Shown here piece by piece: positions 20,746 through 30,102 of a stretch of 64,000 nt of DNA. The notes below the pieces were generated by a model that worked only from the letters and a program-made list of their open reading frames with translations, did not search any database and had not been told where the DNA came from. This DNA is from Coriobacteriaceae bacterium AM48-5. Its GTDB lineage: Bacteria > Actinomycetota > Coriobacteriia > Coriobacteriales > Coriobacteriaceae. How positions within the stretch are numbered: the first letter of the stretch is position 1; each line of letters begins with the position of its first letter. The stretch is taken from contig JAQEDJ010000003.1 in NCBI GenBank assembly GCA_027669525.1, positions 1-64,000 of the forward strand, given 5' to 3'. Position numbers and translations under genes: made by a program.

Positions 20746-21794
20746 TTAATGCACAACGTGAACGGCAGGACCACCCGGCACCGCCTCGCACACGCGGCCG
20801 ATTGTGGCGGCGATGCGATCCTCGGCATGCAGACGGCGCGCGAGTTCATCCACATCGGCAGCAGGCGCTGCGATGAGCAGGCCGCCCGAGGTCTGCGGGT
20901 CGTACAGCGCATCTAGCATGCCCGGCTCCAGGTCATCGTCGGCCGCCACGCGCGGGCCAAAGAAGTCCTGGTTGCGGTAGGAGCCAGCGGGGATAATGCC
21001 CAGACGCGCCATGTCGAGCACCTGGTCAAAGAGCGGCACCGCCCCCGACGCAAGCTCAATCTGCACGCCCGAGCCCTCGGCCATCTCGCACGCATGCCCA
21101 ATCAGGCCAAAGCCCGTAATGTCGGTGCAGCCGTGAAGTTCGAGCCCCTCGGCCAAACGGATCGGGGCCTCGTTGAGGGTGCGCATAGAATCAAACATCT
21201 GGCTGGCCTCGTCCTGCTCGATGAGCTCGCCCTTAATGGCCGTGGTGATAATGCCCGAGCCGATCGCCTTGGTCAGCAGTAGGACATCGCCCACGCGCGC
21301 ACCGCTGTTGGCGAGCATGCGGTCGAGTGGCACAAAACCGCTCACGGACAGGCCGTACTTGGGCTCGTCGTCGTTGATGGTGTGGCCGCCCGCGATGGTG
21401 CAGCCAGCCTCGACGCACTTGTCGGCGCCACCCGCCAAAATCTGGCCGGCAACCTCTACGCCCAGGCAGTTAGGTATGCACAGCAGGTTCATGGCATGGC
21501 TCGGCCGCCCGCCCATGGCGTAGATGTCCGAAAGCGAGTTGGCCGCGGCGATCTGACCAAACAGAAACGGGTCATCGACCATCGGCGGGAAGAAGTCGAT
21601 GGACTGCACGAGGCCCAAGTTGTCGCCAACGCGAAAGACGCTCGCATCGTCGGAGGTATCGAACCCCACGAGCAGGTTGTCGTTATGCACATTGGGTAAG
21701 TCGCCCAGGACCTGGCGAGGGCTCCAGGAGCCAACTTAGCGGCTCAACCAGAGGCAGCGGTCATCTGCGTGAGCTTGATGAAATCGTCAGCCAT
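20746..21794 (-). CDS. selD: Selenide, water dikinase SelD, a selenoprotein with in-frame UGA at residue 17
   Basis: SelD makes selenophosphate from selenide and ATP, feeding SelA. The reading from ATG 21794 (AGGAGGG upstream) gives LTQMTAASG, then TGA (21744-21746), then AAKLAPGAL. The UGA is codon 17 and a Lys is at 20, exactly where E. coli SelD has its catalytic Cys17 and Lys20, so it should encode selenocysteine. The rest is a full SelD: VHNDNLLVGFDTSDDASVF, MGGRPSHAMNLLCIP, GGHTINDDEPKYGLSVSGF, GCTDITGFGLIGHACEM, DPQTSGGLL. One base is lost near 21713 (GCCC to GCC). Repaired length 349. Automated callers will start it too late, at 21690 or below. Confidence 0.93.
21710..21746 (-). promoter_or_regulatory. 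Candidate SECIS hairpin after the selD UGA
   Basis: Starting about 14 nt after the UGA, the transcript can form GGCUC-CUG-GAGCC, a 5-bp stem with a 3-nt loop. Bacterial SECIS hairpins sit in this window just 3' of the UGA. The stem is short and a base is missing nearby, so the fold needs checking. Confidence 0.4.
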
Positions 21795-21894
21795 CGATCC
21801 CTCCTCTCATAGGTCAATCTTTTCCTCCCAGTATACGCATGGTGGCGCCGCGAGCGGACGGCGTATCGCAACCCCTACGCGACGCAGCAGAAGG

Positions 21895-21917
21895 GACAAA
21901 GGGACTGTCCCTTTGTC
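21895..21917. terminator. Palindrome GACAAAGGGAC-T-GTCCCTTTGTC after modC
   Basis: Perfect 11-bp arms around a single base, 4 nt beyond the modC stop. No strong T run follows. A near-identical palindrome lies at 30508-30538, so this is a repeated intergenic element that may also end transcription. Confidence 0.65.
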
Positions 21918-21920
21918 ACA

Positions 21921-22990
21921 TTATCGACAAACCAGATGAATTCTCTTGGCATCGAAGTGCATGCGCAGGGTCTCGTCGGCCTGCGGCAGCTCGTCGGAAG
22001 CCACGCTCACCTTGTTGACCTTCCACTGCAGGCGCGTCGGCGCATCGGCACGCGGCACATCCAGCAGCACCAGGCGCTCAAAACGCGAATCGCTCACGCG
22101 GGCCACATGCAGATCGTAGCTGTTACGACCGCGCTCAGCGCGGTTGTCCACATGGAAATAGCTCGCACGAATACCCAGGTACGCCACATTATCGGGAACC
22201 TCACGGCCCACGTTGAAGGTCATGCCCCAGTCCAGGGCTTCAACTTCCTGAAGCTCGATCTTGCGCGCGCGGCTCGTATTCTTGCAGCCCGTCAGACGCA
22301 GCGCAGCCAAGGTTTGCGGCCGGCGGACCACGTCCTCGACGGAGCCGATCTCCTCCACATGCCCGTTATGCATCACGCAAATGCGCTCGCACAGGCGGCA
22401 TGCCTCGTCAATATCGTGGCTCACGTAGAGCACGGTACGGTTACAGACGTCGAACAGGTCGAGCATGTTCTGCTCAAGCGCGCTCTTGAGATACGCGTCG
22501 AGCGCGCTCATGGGCTCGTCGAACATAAAAAATGCCCGGGTGTGCCGCCACCATGCGAGCAAGCGCCACACGCTGCTGCTGGCCGCCCGAGAGGCGCGCG
22601 GGATAACGGTCGGCAAAGTCGGCCAGTCCAAAGATGCCCAGGTAGCGCTCGGCAAGTTGTCTACGCGCTGCGGCGTCACCTGCACCCTCAACGCCGGCGC
22701 ACACGTTATCGGCCACCGTCATATTAGGGAACAGCTGATAGTTTTGAAACATCAGGCGCATTTTCGCTCCTGGGGCGAAAGGTTGATGCCCGCCGCAGAG
22801 TCAAAGAAGGTCACGCCGTTGACGACGATCTTGCCCTCGTCGGGTGTCTCCACGCCGGCAATGCAGCGCAACGTGCAGCTCTTGCCGCAACCCGAGGCGC
22901 CCAGGAGCGCCACACGCTCTCGCCGGCCTCAAGCTGCATGTCGAGCATAAACCCGGGATAGCGTTTTTTGATATCCAAAACGAGCGACAT
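21921..22990 (-). CDS. modC: Molybdate ABC transporter ATP-binding protein ModC
   Basis: The ATPase of the molybdate importer. Walker A is [10 protein letters not shown], the Q-loop [10 protein letters not shown], the ABC signature [14 protein letters not shown], Walker [12 protein letters not shown], and the H-loop [11 protein letters not shown]-terminal regulatory domain follows. Start ATG 22990 lies 3 nt after the modB stop. Three frame changes occur: one base lost near 22918, one near 22763, and one T gained in a T run near 22535, one of only two insertions seen in this window. Repaired length is 356 residues. Third gene of modA-modB-modC. Confidence 0.9.
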
Positions 22991-22993
22991 AGC

Positions 22994-24435
22994 TTATCGA
23001 CCTCCCTGCGGTGCTGCGTCATCGCGCATGAGCTCGGCCAGCGCCTCGCGATCGATACGCAGCGCATCGCCGCCCACTGGGTCGAGCGAATCGATCTGGC
23101 TACCCAGCTGCTTGGCCTGCTTGCGCTCCGCGTGGGACAGGCCGCGCTCGCGGTACTTTTGCGAATGCGCCGTGTACATATTGATGAACAAAATGACCAG
23201 GAAACTAAACACGATCACGACGACGACCCAAAAGAGGGCCACCGAGGTGTTGCCGCCCATCCACTCAAAGTAGATGGCGATAGGGATGGTCTGGGTAATG
23301 CCGGCGTAGTTGCCGCAAAGAACAGGGTGCAGCCAAACTCGCCCATGGCACGCGCGAAGGCAAGCACCGCGCCGGCGGCAATCGAGGGCCAGCCAAGCGG
23401 CATCATAAGCTTGGCAAAGATACGGCGCTCGGACCATCCCAGGGTTCGCGCGGCATCGAGCATCTGCGTGTCAAGGCTCTCAAAGGCACCGAGCGCCGTA
23501 CGGTAGACCAGGGGAAACGACACCACCACGGCAGATATCACCGCCGCAGGCCACGTAAAGACGATCGAGACGCCGTGCGCGATGAGCCACTGGCCCACCC
23601 CGGTCGAGCGGCCAAATAGCATGAGGAGCAGAAAGCCGCAGACCGTGGGCGGCAGCACCATAGGAATCGTAAAGACCGAGTCGAGCAGGCCCTTGATGCG
23701 ACTCGAGGTACCCATAGTCTTCCACGCGGCGAACAGGCCCAGCGCAAAGGAAATCAGCAGGGCAAGGCCGCTCGTTTTTATGGACACCCAAAGCGGGCGA
23801 TAGTCGATGTCGCCCAAAAAGGAGGCCAGAGAGGTCAAGGGACCCTGCTCATCCCGCAACACGACAGACGATGCTTCTACCATTTGAGCGCTATCAAGCC
23901 AGCGCGCGCCGCCCTTGGCATCACCCGAGGCCGATGCAATCACCACATAGCGGTCCCCATCCGCACCGTGCTCGTCAAAGCCATAGGTATACCCGCCGGC
24001 ATCAAACGTTGTTTCCGCCGTAACATACCAAGGAAGATCAACGTCCCCTAGCTGCGCACCTCCCATGGAGTTTGCGCTGTCGAGCTCACAGACGAGGGCC
24101 TTGAGACCCGATACACACTCGTTGTCCTGCGGATCCAATCCATACTTCTCGGCCGCCTTGGGCGATATCCACACCACAACGCGATCGGCAGCAGGCGCCA
24201 CTACAAGGTCCACGTCCTCGTCAACGGGAAACCGGTAGCCCTCAGGCTGGCCCTCCATAGCACGAGCGGTCCCCTTGGCCAACCGCTCAAAACCCTCGAT
24301 CCCATAGGAAAGCCCATGAGCGGTCGCAGCAACCTGGGCCCCGTCCTCAGCGACCCCAGCAAACGCAAATCCCGGCACCCAGCAAAGCGCGAAGGTCAAA
24401 GCACAGGCGACAAGCATGCGGAATCTATTAAGCAC
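22994..24435 (-). CDS. modB: Molybdate ABC transporter permease ModB with large N-terminal extracytoplasmic extension
   Basis: The C-terminal part is a standard ModB: PLWVSIKTSGLALLISF, TIPMVLPPTVCGF, the EAA-loop region LDAARTLGWSERRIFAKLMMP and GEFGCTLFFAGNYAGITQ. Ahead of it lies about 200 residues with a signal-like segment (MLVACALTFALCWVPGFAFA) and a soluble, acidic domain unlike the usual 225-residue ModB. The start is GTG 24435 with GGAG seven bases upstream. The frame breaks near 23318, where GGGC reads GGC; repaired length is 480. The C-terminal tail after the last membrane segment is charged. What the extra domain does is unknown. Confidence 0.88.
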
Positions 24436-24503
24436 GAAAAGCTCCAAGCGAATACAAGGACGGAGTGAAACACAGAACGATGGAATTATCGCGCCAAGCC
24501 GCA

Positions 24504-25375
24504 CTACGCGGAAAGCTCAAAGCCGTACTTAGCCCATATCTTCTGAGCCTTCTTGCTGGACAGGCAGAAGTCGATAAACGCCTTGGCCTCGTCGGCATGT
24601 TCGGAGCCATCGGCAACGGCGCCCGGATACACGATGGGCTTGTGCGAGTCCTCGGGGCACACGAAGGCCTCCTCGATACCGTTGTAGCGGTAGATGTCAG
24701 AGCTGTAGACAAAACCGGCAACGCAGTCGCCCGTAGAGACGTAAGACGCAGCGGTGCCGACCTTGTCGGCCAGGGCCACCTTGTCGGCAAGCTCGGGTGC
24801 ATACTCGCCGTCGTCGCCTCGGTGCCGGTGTAGAGACCCACAGAAGCTAAGGCCTGGTTGGCGTACTTGCCGGCGGGGACGGTCTTGGCGTCGCCGATGG
24901 CGATCTTGCCGTCCAGATTCGCGACGTTGGCGATGGCCTCGATCTTGGTGTCGGAACCCTCAGCACGAATGATCGCAAGGTCGTTGACGAACATATCCTC
25001 ACGGGTGTCGGCATCGACGAGCTCGGCGGCCTCGGCGTCGTCCATGGTGCCTTTGGAGGCGGTGATGAGCACGTCGACCGTGGCGCCGGCGCGCATCTGC
25101 TCGACAAGGTCGCCAGACGCCTTAAACTGCGTGTCTGCAAACGTGGTGCCGGTCTGGTCGGTGTAGAGCTCTTGGACCTCGGGCAGAGCCTTCTCGAGCG
25201 AGTTGGCGGCAAAGACCTGCAGCTCGACAGCTTTCTTGGAAGATGCCTTGGCAGAACCGGCATCGGATCCGGCCGGCTCGGACGTCTTGCTGCCCGAGCA
25301 GCCGGCAAGACCAAGGCCGGCAGCGGCGACAGCAGAAAGCGAGACGAATCCGCGGCGAGAAACCATATCGAACAT
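24504..25375 (-). CDS. modA: Molybdate ABC transporter substrate-binding lipoprotein ModA
   Basis: A surface lipoprotein that captures molybdate (or tungstate) for ModBC. The N-terminus has SRRGFVSLSA then the lipobox LAGC (Cys about residue 26). The mature part carries LQVFAANSLEKALPEVQ, DVLITASKGTMDDAE, GDAKTVPAGKYANQAL and the C-terminal AKAFIDFCLSSKKAQKIWAKYGF, all typical of ModA. ATG 25375 lies six bases after AAAGGG, better placed than a TTG six bases earlier. One G is lost near 24805 (ACGGGCGAG); repaired length 290. A palindromic operator candidate sits about 50 bp upstream. Confidence 0.9.
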
Positions 25376-25420
25376 ATTCAACCCTTTCGGACCTTGTGCC
25401 CGGGTACCCCACCGCGAGCT

Positions 25421-25440
25421 ATAATCTGCATTCAGATTAT
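25421..25440. promoter_or_regulatory. Palindromic operator candidate upstream of modABC
   Basis: ATAATCTG-CATT-CAGATTAT is a perfect 8-bp inverted repeat with a 4-nt spacer, 46-65 bp upstream of modA. On the minus strand TTATAG overlaps it and could be the -10 region. It does not match the E. coli ModE box; a molybdate- or metal-responsive repressor is an inference from position. Confidence 0.5.
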
Positions 25441-25532
25441 ACTTTCACGCGAATAATGTAAGTGATAAAGATTTCTCGTCTGATAATTTTCTTTTGCCGA
25501 TAGTCTCAGGACGTTCCGCGCTGTTGCTGCAT

Positions 25533-25566
25533 AAAAAGGCGGAGCGACTCGTAAAGTCGCTCCGCC
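25533..25566 (-). terminator. Rho-independent terminator of moeA-mogA
   Basis: A 12-bp perfect stem GGCGGAGCGACT/AGTCGCTCCGCC (25538-25566) with a 5-nt loop, followed on the minus strand by TTTTT. It lies 14 nt after the mogA stop. Confidence 0.92.
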
Positions 25567-25579
25567 GCAGGTAGTGCGA

Positions 25580-26059
25580 TTATTTGGCGTGCCCGCCGCC
25601 CGCCGTCATTTGGGCCGCATGCTCCAGTTGATCGCTCACGGCCTCCCAGCTTTCGCGGGCCGCTTTCGTGGATCCCGGAAAGTTGATGACAAGCGTATGC
25701 CCACGCTGCATGCACACGGCGCGCGAGAGCATGGCGCGGCGCGTCTTGGTCATCGAGTACGCACGGATCGCCTCGGCAATACCCGGCACGTCGCGATCGC
25801 AGACGGCACGCGTCGCCTCGGGCGTCACATCGCGCATCGAAAGCCCCGTGCCGCCGCAGGTGAGCACGACATGGGCGTGGCACTCATCGGCGGCTTCCAC
25901 AATGGCATCACCAATCTCGCTGACGTCATCGCGCACGACCACATGTGAGGCGACCGTCCAGCCCTGTGCCTCGATAAGTTCCTCGAGTGCGGCTCCGGCC
26001 TCGTCCTGGGCAAGATCGCGCGTATCCGAGCACGTCACAATCGAAATCTTCAACTCCAT
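25580..26059 (-). CDS. mogA: Molybdopterin adenylyltransferase MogA/MoaB family
   Basis: Activates molybdopterin by adenylation so that MoeA can insert molybdate. The protein of 159 residues has the MoCF-binding fold motifs TCSDTRDLAQDEAG, VLTCGGTGLSMRDVTPEA and LVINFPGSTKAARE. A GGAGGA site precedes ATG 26059, and the gene starts 10 nt after moeA ends, so the two form an operon. The length suits the MogA/MoaB single-domain family. The sequence is unbroken. I cannot separate MogA from MoaB-type by motif alone. Confidence 0.9.
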   Translation of the reverse strand: MELKISIVTCSDTRDLAQDEAGAALEELIEAQGWTVASHVVVRDDVSEIGDAIVEAADECHAHVVLTCGGTGLSMRDVTPEATRAVCDRDVPGIAEAIRAYSMTKTRRAMLSRAVCMQRGHTLVINFPGSTKAARESWEAVSDQLEHAAQMTAGGGHAK

Positions 26060-26069
26060 AGCATTCCTC

Positions 26070-27331
26070 CTACAACACGGCGCCCTCGGGCAGGTCGACG
26101 CGAACAACGTCCACGACATCTCCCGCCTTGAGCTCGCACGGTCCTTCGTCAATACGCAGTAGACAGTTGGCCCGCTGCATCGTGCCGAGCAGCGCCGAAT
26201 TCTGCGTCTTGGCCTCGGTCACCAACAGCTCACCGGTCTCGGGGTCGCGCAAAACCGTGGCGCGATCGAAGAAGCGTCGGTCCTGGCGCTTCTTTACGCC
26301 GTGCGTCAATATCGCCTGCTGCACGGGACGCGCACCCTCGGCAAAGCCGCGCATCTTGCGGATCGCGGGGCGGGCGAGCATCTCAAAGCCCACATACGCC
26401 GCCGCGGGATTGCCCGAAAGCCCCAAATACGGCTTGCCCCCAAGCAGGCCAAACGTGATGGCTTTGCCGGGACGCATCGAAATGCGGTCGAAGAGCACCT
26501 CGCCCTCGCGCTTGACCAGCGCCGTCACGTAGTCGTAATCGCCCGCCGAGGCACCGCCGCTCGTAATGACAAAATCGCACTCCTGCACGGCGCGATGCAC
26601 CAGCTCGGCAATCGCCTGCTCATCATCGGGCGCAATGCCATAGAACACCGGGTCGGCGCCGGCATCGAGTGCCTCGGCCATCAACGCCGACGAATTGGAG
26701 TCGCGAATCTGCCCGCGTGCCGGCAGCTCACCCGGCGCGACCAGCTCCGTGCCCAGCGAGATAATGCCCACGCGCGGAGCGGCATGGACCTTCACGCTCG
26801 CGCAACCGGCGCTTGCCAGCAGGCCAGCGCGGCCGGGGCCACAACCTCGCCGGCGTGCATCACAACATCGCCGGCATGGGCCTCCTCGGCGGCAGAGCGA
26901 ACGTTCTCCCCCACTTTAGCAGGCGCCGAAAAGCTCACGTGCGAGCCCTCGTTGCCGTCGCCGTCAAGCACCTCGACGATCTCGTATTTCACCACGGCAT
27001 CGGCACCTTCGGGTACCGGCGCGCCCGTCATGATGCGGACGGTCTCGCCCGCGCCAATTGTGCCCTCAAACACATGGCCCGCGGCCTCGTGTCCGATAAC
27101 GTCGAGCGTCACCGGCGCCTCGCCAGATGTCTGCGCCAAGTCCGCCGAGCGCACGGCATATCCGTCCATAGCGCTGTTGGCAAACGGCGAAATGTCGATA
27201 TCGGCCACCGCGTCCTCTGCCAAGGGAAGACCGGCGGCCTGCCACACGGGAATCTCGACAACTTCGGTGCGATTCATGTGCGACAAGACGATCGCCTGTG
27301 CGTCCTCCAACGGAATGAGTTTCTCAGCCAT
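26070..27331 (-). CDS. moeA: Molybdopterin molybdenumtransferase MoeA
   Basis: Inserts molybdate into adenylated molybdopterin. Domains: N-terminal PLAEDAVADIDISPFANSAM with DGYAVRSAD, MTGAPVPEGADAVV, then the MogA-like central domain (GTELVAPGE, VITSGGASAGDYDYV, LGLSGNPAAA) and the C-terminal beta-barrel ending in VVDVVRVDLPEGAVL. ATG 27331 follows AGAGGTG. A single base is lost near 26816 (TGGGC to TGGC), giving 420 residues when repaired. It is the first gene of moeA-mogA and shares a divergent promoter region with the CLC gene; a TATACT box lies near 27391 on the minus strand. Confidence 0.92.
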
Positions 27332-27507
27332 ATGCACCTCTAGCATGCTGCGGCGCGCAACAAAAGCGCCGATTCTTTATGTTTATCTCAGTATAATCCC
27401 TCGCCGCCTGCTCAAGACCTGGCCCGCGGCCGCGAATACATCTGTCGGCCGCAAGCCGCGAAACAATACCAAAACCAACCTGCCGGTTTGTCACGTATGG
27501 CACGTTC

Positions 27508-27513
27508 TATAAT
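27508..27513 (+). promoter_or_regulatory. Candidate -10 box for the CLC gene
   Basis: TATAAT lies 35 bp upstream of ATG 27543, with TTTGTC/TTGTCA about 15 bp further up, a little short for an ideal spacer. I looked for a fluoride riboswitch in 27340-27540 and did not see one. Confidence 0.5.
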
Positions 27514-27542
27514 GCTCGTGTTGCAACCCAAAAGAGGAACGT

Positions 27543-28964
27543 ATGGCTTTTACCGACAAACCCGAAAGCGCAAACGAGGCGCAGGATCATTCCCAGTCGC
27601 TCGACGACGGCGGCTTTTTCTCCCTTAATGACGTCATCATGGCAGGCAGGCAACAGCTCACCCGCTCCGAGCATCTCTTGGCTGCCGACACGCGCCGCAA
27701 CGCCCGCAACCTACTCGCGAGCGCCAAGTTGCTCGCGCTCGTCGTCATCGTCTCGCTCGCCATGGGCGTTGCCGCTTGGGCGTTTTTGGCCTCGCTGAAT
27801 ATCGCGACCGACTATCGCGAGCACCATGCGTGGATTTACGCGCTGCTTCCCGTTGTGGGCGTTGCCACCGCATGGGTGTACAAAAACCACGGTCTTGCCG
27901 CCAAACGCGGTAACAACCTGGTCATTGACTCCGCCTTGGGCACACGCCTCATCCATATGCGCATGGCCGTCCTCACCTTCATCTGCTCCACGCTCACGCA
28001 CCTAACGGGCGGATCGGCCGGTCGCGAGGGAGCCGCAGTGCAGATTGGCGGCACCATCGCCAGCAACATCTCGAGCCTCGCCCACCTCAAAAAGCATGAT
28101 CACCACGACCTCATGCTCGCCGGCATCTCATCCGCTTTTGGCGCCGTATTCGGCTCGCCCCTCGCCGGAGCTTTCTTTGGCATGGAGATGTGCTTTATCG
28201 GCAAGATCGACTACACCGCGGGCATCTACTGCCTGGTCGCCTCGTTTACCGGCTACTTTACATCACTCGCCCTGGGTACCGAGTACGAAGCGAATGTCAT
28301 CGCCAGCGTTCCCAACATGACACCACGAACGGTTGTCATCGTTGTTATCAGCGCCATCATCTTCGGTCTGACGGCACGCCTCTTTGCCTGGTCGGTTCGA
28401 GCCGTCAAGAGCCTGTACGGTCGCTTTATCACCAATTACCTCGTCCGCGCACTCATAGGCGCACTCGTGGTTTTGGCCGCCTATGCCCTCCTCGACGCCT
28501 GGGACTACGCCGGCCTTTCCACGTGGCTTTCCGGCGCTGGATTTGCAGGCAACACCACCCTGGCGGACGCAGCCATCAAGTTGGTCGTCACAGCGCTTAC
28601 CCTGGGCGCGGGCTTCCAAGGCGGCGAGGTCACGCCCCTGTTTGGCATCGGCGCGGCACTCGGTGGCTGGATTGGTTGCCTTACCGGGCTTGACCCCAGT
28701 TTTCTGGCGGCTCTCGGCATGCTCGGAGTGTTCTGCGCCGGCCTCAACGTGCCCATCACCACCTGCATGATGGCCATCGACCTGTTCCACGGCACGGCCG
28801 CCGGGTTCTTTGTCATCGTGGCCTTTATCAGCTATCTCGCCGGCGGACACCGCGGCGTGTACCCCGCCCAGCGCATCATCTCACCCAAGCGCCGTTCGCT
28901 TATTGTGGATGAGGGCGGTACGGTAGCGGATGCTATCGAGCGCCACAACGACCTGATAGAGTAG
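27543..28964 (+). CDS. CLC-family anion channel/antiporter, possibly CLC-F fluoride type
   Basis: A 473-residue membrane protein with about ten hydrophobic helices after a 50-residue polar N-terminus. The gating-glutamate motif reads GSAGREGAAVQ, where classical chloride CLCs have GREGP. The usual GSGIP selectivity motif is replaced by RGNNLV about 40 residues earlier, and GAGFQGGEVTPLFGIGAALG follows in the second half. These changes resemble the fluoride/proton antiporter branch (CLC-F), which would protect the cell from fluoride, but I cannot confirm this without alignment. AGAGGA precedes ATG 27543. Unbroken. A lipid-kinase gene follows 87 nt downstream on the same strand. Confidence 0.88.
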   Translation: MAFTDKPESANEAQDHSQSLDDGGFFSLNDVIMAGRQQLTRSEHLLAADTRRNARNLLASAKLLALVVIVSLAMGVAAWAFLASLNIATDYREHHAWIYALLPVVGVATAWVYKNHGLAAKRGNNLVIDSALGTRLIHMRMAVLTFICSTLTHLTGGSAGREGAAVQIGGTIASNISSLAHLKKHDHHDLMLAGISSAFGAVFGSPLAGAFFGMEMCFIGKIDYTAGIYCLVASFTGYFTSLALGTEYEANVIASVPNMTPRTVVIVVISAIIFGLTARLFAWSVRAVKSLYGRFITNYLVRALIGALVVLAAYALLDAWDYAGLSTWLSGAGFAGNTTLADAAIKLVVTALTLGAGFQGGEVTPLFGIGAALGGWIGCLTGLDPSFLAALGMLGVFCAGLNVPITTCMMAIDLFHGTAAGFFVIVAFISYLAGGHRGVYPAQRIISPKRRSLIVDEGGTVADAIERHNDLIE

Positions 28965-29051
28965 ACGTAAGTATTCGCCGTGCAGCCACAATCGGGGGCA
29001 ATTCGACCTGAGCGCGACCGCACCGTCATGCCACACGCCGGGAGTCGCCCC

Positions 29052-30015
29052 ATGCACGCAACTGATTTTGGTCGCACCCTCATCGTCGCCAATCCTGCCG
29101 CCCAGTCGGGCGCTGCGCGTGAGGTTGCCGAACGCCTGCAGCGCTTTTTGGATATGACCGCGCGCGCATCCCAGTTTGACCTTGTGCTAACCGAGCGCAT
29201 GGGACACGCCAAGGAGCTCGCCGCCCAGGCAACGGGCTACCGCACCGTTATCGCCCTTGGCGGCGACGGCGTGATTCACGAAGTCGTCAACGGCTTGATG
29301 GCGCTAGAAGAGGCAGTTCGACCGGCGCTTGCCGTCCTGCCCGTAGGCTCCGGCAATGATTTTGCCCAAACGCTCGGCATCGAAGATTTCTCCGGCAAGG
29401 ATTTTGGCGCGCTGCTCACCTGTGAGCTGCAGCGTCAGGACATCGGGCGGATTCGCTCATGGAACCCCGCAAGAGGCAGCGGCGAGGCTACCGTCGAGTA
29501 CTACGACCAGACACTCTCCGTCGGCATCGATGCCGCCATCGGCCTTGGCACCACCGAGCTACGCAAAAAGACCGGCTTGACAGGCGCGCCGCTCTACACC
29601 CTCTCGGGACTTGAGCAGTTTGGTCTGCGCTATCGCAACTACCCCATGACAGCCAGCTTTGACGGCGCGCCCGCCGAGCGCGTGAGGGCGATCATCATGG
29701 CAATTCAGCTGGGCCCCACCTATGGCTCGGGCTATCGCATCTGTCCCGATGCCGATCCCTGCGACGGCATACTCGACGTCTGCTACGCCTGCGGCCCCGT
29801 CCCACGCGCGGTCGCGCTTCCCATGTTCCTTTCGGCCAAAGATGGTCACCATACCAAGCTGCCACCGGTTCGCATGCGCCGCTGTCGGCATGCCGAGCTC
29901 ACCTTTGAGGAGCCCGACTCACCCCATCCAAGCCGACGGCGAGCCCGTCGTCGCCTCGCGCATCGAGGTCGACATCCTCGCCGGCGCCCTCCACGTCTGG
30001 CGCCCCACCCGCTAG
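29052..30015 (+). CDS. Diacylglycerol kinase family lipid kinase (YegS/DagK)
   Basis: The catalytic domain carries LIVANPAAQSGAA, the nucleotide-binding VIALGGDGVIHEVVNGLM and PVGSGNDFAQTLG, all diagnostic of the DagK_cat family, which phosphorylates diacylglycerol or related lipids at the membrane. A GGGAG site precedes ATG 29052; earlier in-frame ATGs lack one. Near 29925 a C run seems one base too long, the second of two insertions in the window; fixing it gives the proper ending IQADGEPVVASRIEVDIL and 320 residues. Repaired length is normal. Likely role is phospholipid recycling. Confidence 0.87.
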
Positions 30016-30022
30016 CCATCCC

Positions 30023-30094
30023 ATAAGTTGCGGTGAAATAGGGACTGTTTATGCAGCTAAAGCCGCAAACAGTCCCTATTTCACCGCAACTTAT
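30023..30094. repeat. Perfect 28-bp inverted repeat with 16-nt loop
   Basis: The left arm 30023-30050 begins ATAAGTTGCGGTGAAATAGG and is the exact reverse complement of 30067-30094. It sits between converging genes, so it may act as a two-way terminator. The end sequence AGTTGCGGTGAAATA recurs at 50818, marking a repeat family. Confidence 0.9.
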
Positions 30095-30102
30095 TGAGAA
30101 GA

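Noticed and set aside
27360..27540. Fluoride riboswitch before the CLC gene
   Set aside because: The conserved crcB-motif core was not found.
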